NCBI RefSeq assembly: GCF_002754315.1
Contig: NZ_PEFE01000001.1
Location: forward strand, 682,001-746,000
Origin: Flavobacterium sp. 11
Lineage (GTDB): Bacteria > Bacteroidota > Bacteroidia > Flavobacteriales > Flavobacteriaceae
Direction of reading: 5' to 3'
Length of the DNA stretch: 64,000 bases
The notes beneath the pieces are model-generated. The model saw only the letters and a list, made by a program, of their open reading frames with translations, was not told where the DNA came from and ran no database searches. Below, in pieces: positions 61,201-64,000 of the stretch. The position numbers were made by a program, and so were the translations under genes. Position 1 is the stretch's first letter. Each line of letters begins with the position of its first letter.

Positions 61201-64000
61201 ATGAAAACAAACCACCGATTATTTCTTTATTGTAATTTTTTATTACCAAAAAAAGAATGGCTTCTAGCAGTAATAGTTATGCTAATGGCAACTATTAATG
61301 TTTCAGCTCAAAATACTCAAATTGTTACCGGAATTGTTACCTCAGCAAAAGACAAAATGCCTGCGCCAGGAGTAAATATTTTAATCAAAGGAACTAATAC
61401 AGTAACCACAAGTGATCTTGACGGGCAATATTCCATAAAAGCTGCACCAAGTGACATCCTTGTATTTTCATATATAAGTTATGCAAGTCAAGAAATTGCA
61501 GTGGGTACTAAAACACAAATTAACGTAGCTCTAAAAGATGATCTTACTGCACTTGACGAAGTTGTTGTAATTGGATACGGAACACAAAAGAAATCAGACC
61601 TTTCTGGATCAGTTGGAGTTGTAAACATGGAATCTGCTAAGAAAACAGTAACCTATGATGCTGCAAAAATGCTTCAAGGACAAGTTGCAGGGGTAACCGT
61701 GCAATCCTCTGGAGAACCGGGCGGATTTGTAAATATTAAAATTAGAGGTTTGAACTCTTTTAGCAATAACAACCCACTTTTTGTAATAGACGGAATGATT
61801 GTAGACTCACCGTTTGATTTTGCTCCGGGAGATATCGAATCTATGCAAGTACTTAAAGATGCTTCTTCGGCTGCTATTTACGGAGTTCGTGGTGCTAATG
61901 GTGTAGTAATTATTACGACCAAAAAAGGAAAAGCCGGAAAACTGAATATCAAATATAAATCCCTTGTCGGTTTTCAAAACGTAGCTAAAACTTGGGATGT
62001 AACTGATAGATTAGGCTATCAAAATATAACCAGTGCAGCAGAATTGAATGCTGGATTAAGCGTTGCTCCAGGAAATGACCCTAACAACAGTAATTACATC
62101 AGTAATGTAAATACAGATTGGCAAGATGCCGCTTATGAAACTGGAATTATCGAGAATCATTCGTTAGCATTTAATGGTGGTACAGAAGATTTAGCCTATA
62201 ATATGAATATGGATTATTTCAAAAACAGCAGTTATATCAAATCTCCTCAAGATTACGAAAGACTATCCATGAATTTGAATTTGAATGGTAAAAAAGGAAA
62301 ATTCAAATACGGTACAAAAATAGGATTCACACAATCTGACAAAGAAAACTTTAACAGTTATGTAGGGGAAACTGCTATTGCAGCTTTGTTAGGTGCTATT
62401 CCAACGATGCCAGTATACGATGAAAATAGATTAGGTGGTTACGGAGGTACTGATAATTTAACTCAAAGAGCCATTTCGCTTAACGTTATAGGATTCAACA
62501 ACTTAATCGAAAACAACGGAAAAAGAAACCGTTTCATTGGGAACATTTGGGGAGAATATGAAATCGTAAAAGGATTAAAATATAAACTAGACGCCAGTTT
62601 TGACAGATTAGATTATCAAAACAGAAAATTTGTTCCGCAAAGTGACTTAGGATGGTATTATATTACAACCAAAGAAGAAGCATCTCTAGATGTATCAACT
62701 GGTAATGAAACTAAAACGTTTCTTAACAACCTACTAACCTACTCATTAGACATTAACAAACATAAATTTGATGCTTTAGCGGGTTGGGTACAAGAAAGAA
62801 AAGACTATTACAACCACTGGTCAAGAGGTGTAGGATATGATTTTGGTGAAATCAGCAAATTGCAATATGCTGATGATAACAGTACAGGCGAGTCTAACAC
62901 TACTATTACTGGTACATCATACATAAGCCGTATCAATTACTCATTTGATGATCGTTATTTGTTTCAAGCCAACTTTAGACAAGATAAATCGTCGCTTTTT
63001 AGTGAAAAATACAACACGACAAATGCGTACTCTTTCTCAGGAGCTTGGAAATTAAGCAACGAAAAATTCATTCACTTACCTGAATGGGTAAACACAATCA
63101 AACTAAGAGGTAGTTATGGTAAATTAGGAAACAACACAATTCCAGCCTATTTCTTTGCCACAACAATCAATAGCTTTGCTGGTTACAATTTTAATAACGA
63201 ATTGGCTCCAGGAACAACAGTTGTCGCTTCTTTAGATCCAAATGTACGATGGGAAGATAATAAAACAACAGACGTAGCAGTTGAGCTTGGATTGTTTAAT
63301 AATGCTTTACAGTTTACAGCAGAGTATTTTGTAAAAAACTCTTCTAATTTATTAGTTGGTGTTCCATTACCTTTTTCTACTGGAGCTTTCCCTGCAAGTA
63401 TTACTACTAATGCCGGTGCAATGAGAAACAAAGGATTTGAATTTTCTGCATCCTATAACAACAATAATAACGCCTTCAAATACAGCATATCTGCTAATTT
63501 AGGAACGTTGAAAAATGAAGTATTGCAAATTGGTATCAACGGAAATCCAATCTATGGTGCTGCTTCAAAAACAGAAGTTGGTCGATCTATGGGTGAAATT
63601 TATGCCTACGAGACAGATGGAATTTTCCAAAACGCTGCTGAACTTGCTGCTGCTCCAACGCAAACTAATGCTGGAGTTGGAGATATTAAATTCAAAGATA
63701 TCAATGGTGACGGAATGATTAGTGATCTTGACAGAACCTTTCAAGGAGTTACAATTCCAAAATACAGTTACGGAATGAACCTTAGCGGTTCTTACAAAAA
63801 CTGGGACATCTCTATGTTTTGGCAAGGTGCCGGAGGAAACAAAGTTTTCAATAGCATATACCGTAATTTAATGGCGGGACAATATGGTAACCACAGCACT
63901 GATATGCTTAACTACTGGACACCTACAAATACGAATACAAATGTTCCTCGTCCAATTATTGGTGACCCGAATGCCAACGGAAGAGATTCAAACCGATTCA
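61201..64000 (+). CDS. SusC/RagA-family TonB-dependent outer-membrane receptor, 3' end outside window
   Basis: This large receptor imports oligosaccharides through the outer membrane with TonB energy. The frame is open from the ATG at 61201 to the window edge: 933 codons of an expected ~1000-1050. Residues 1-36 hold a signal peptide ending VSA; 43-112 are the carboxypeptidase-like regulatory domain; DEVVVIGYG at 119-127 follows as TonB-box-like linker; the plug domain spans about 130-235 with the signature VFVIDGMIVD-type and AAIYGVRGANGVVIITTKKG blocks. The remainder is beta-barrel. A SusD partner is expected next but lies outside. Upstream operator sites suggest control by the Nudix regulator. 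Confidence 0.95.
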   Translation, partial: MKTNHRLFLYCNFLLPKKEWLLAVIVMLMATINVSAQNTQIVTGIVTSAKDKMPAPGVNILIKGTNTVTTSDLDGQYSIKAAPSDILVFSYISYASQEIAVGTKTQINVALKDDLTALDEVVVIGYGTQKKSDLSGSVGVVNMESAKKTVTYDAAKMLQGQVAGVTVQSSGEPGGFVNIKIRGLNSFSNNNPLFVIDGMIVDSPFDFAPGDIESMQVLKDASSAAIYGVRGANGVVIITTKKGKAGKLNIKYKSLVGFQNVAKTWDVTDRLGYQNITSAAELNAGLSVAPGNDPNNSNYISNVNTDWQDAAYETGIIENHSLAFNGGTEDLAYNMNMDYFKNSSYIKSPQDYERLSMNLNLNGKKGKFKYGTKIGFTQSDKENFNSYVGETAIAALLGAIPTMPVYDENRLGGYGGTDNLTQRAISLNVIGFNNLIENNGKRNRFIGNIWGEYEIVKGLKYKLDASFDRLDYQNRKFVPQSDLGWYYITTKEEASLDVSTGNETKTFLNNLLTYSLDINKHKFDALAGWVQERKDYYNHWSRGVGYDFGEISKLQYADDNSTGESNTTITGTSYISRINYSFDDRYLFQANFRQDKSSLFSEKYNTTNAYSFSGAWKLSNEKFIHLPEWVNTIKLRGSYGKLGNNTIPAYFFATTINSFAGYNFNNELAPGTTVVASLDPNVRWEDNKTTDVAVELGLFNNALQFTAEYFVKNSSNLLVGVPLPFSTGAFPASITTNAGAMRNKGFEFSASYNNNNNAFKYSISANLGTLKNEVLQIGINGNPIYGAASKTEVGRSMGEIYAYETDGIFQNAAELAAAPTQTNAGVGDIKFKDINGDGMISDLDRTFQGVTIPKYSYGMNLSGSYKNWDISMFWQGAGGNKVFNSIYRNLMAGQYGNHSTDMLNYWTPTNTNTNVPRPIIGDPNANGRDSNRF

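Overview
This AT-rich window looks like chromosome from a member of the Bacteroidota, most likely a Flavobacterium or close relative. The evidence is a SusC/RagA-type TonB-dependent receptor, vSGLT-type sugar symport, a NrtR/AraR-like Nudix regulator, a 14-gene split nuo operon, promoter boxes of the TAnnTTTG type (the Bacteroidota -7 element), A-rich leaders in place of Shine-Dalgarno sites, and tRNA-Ser without an encoded CCA. The species call is inference; no marker gene is present that would settle it.

Layout. 1-2644: gluconate permease (cut by the window edge) and gluconokinase, followed by two structured ~75-bp repeats and tRNA-Ser(GGA). 3043-6042: tatD, an acyltransferase and L-asparaginase on the minus strand. 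6180-7827: a retropepsin-like protease and an MFS exporter whose 3' ends overlap. 7915-12012: 2-oxoglutarate dehydrogenase E1 and E2. 12132-14173: a small outer-membrane-type protein, a hypothetical gene and a polyprenyl synthase. 14371-21279: yceI, then tetR-tolC-adaptor-RND permease; yceI and tetR have near-identical promoter/operator modules. 21389-23094: umuDC. 23500-27759: secreted proteins, an AraC regulator, an oxidoreductase and a DsbA-like protein. 27944-41071: the complete nuoA-N operon with a very short NuoG and a 48-bp perfect palindrome between nuoH and nuoI. 41370-44018: cold shock protein, aspS and a small MORN-like secreted protein.

44405-64000 is a carbohydrate-use region. 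Two secreted GH53 galactanases and a GH2 beta-galactosidase would release galactose from galactan. A vSGLT-type sodium symporter would import it, and GalM, GalK, GalT and GalE would feed it into the Leloir pathway. A GntR-type regulator is divergent from galM. Downstream lie transketolase, transaldolase, a Nudix-fold regulator resembling AraR, and the start of a SusC receptor gene.

The most interesting signal is a 21-bp inverted repeat, roughly TAAGTGTA-N5-TACACTTA. It occurs about seven times, and only upstream of the symporter, transketolase, the Nudix regulator and susC as far as I could see by eye. This suggests an unreported regulon that joins galactose uptake to pentose/arabinan use. 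A second signal is the duplicated 28-bp operator shared by yceI and the tetR efflux operon. I saw no CRISPR array, insertion sequence, prophage or recognisable defence island.
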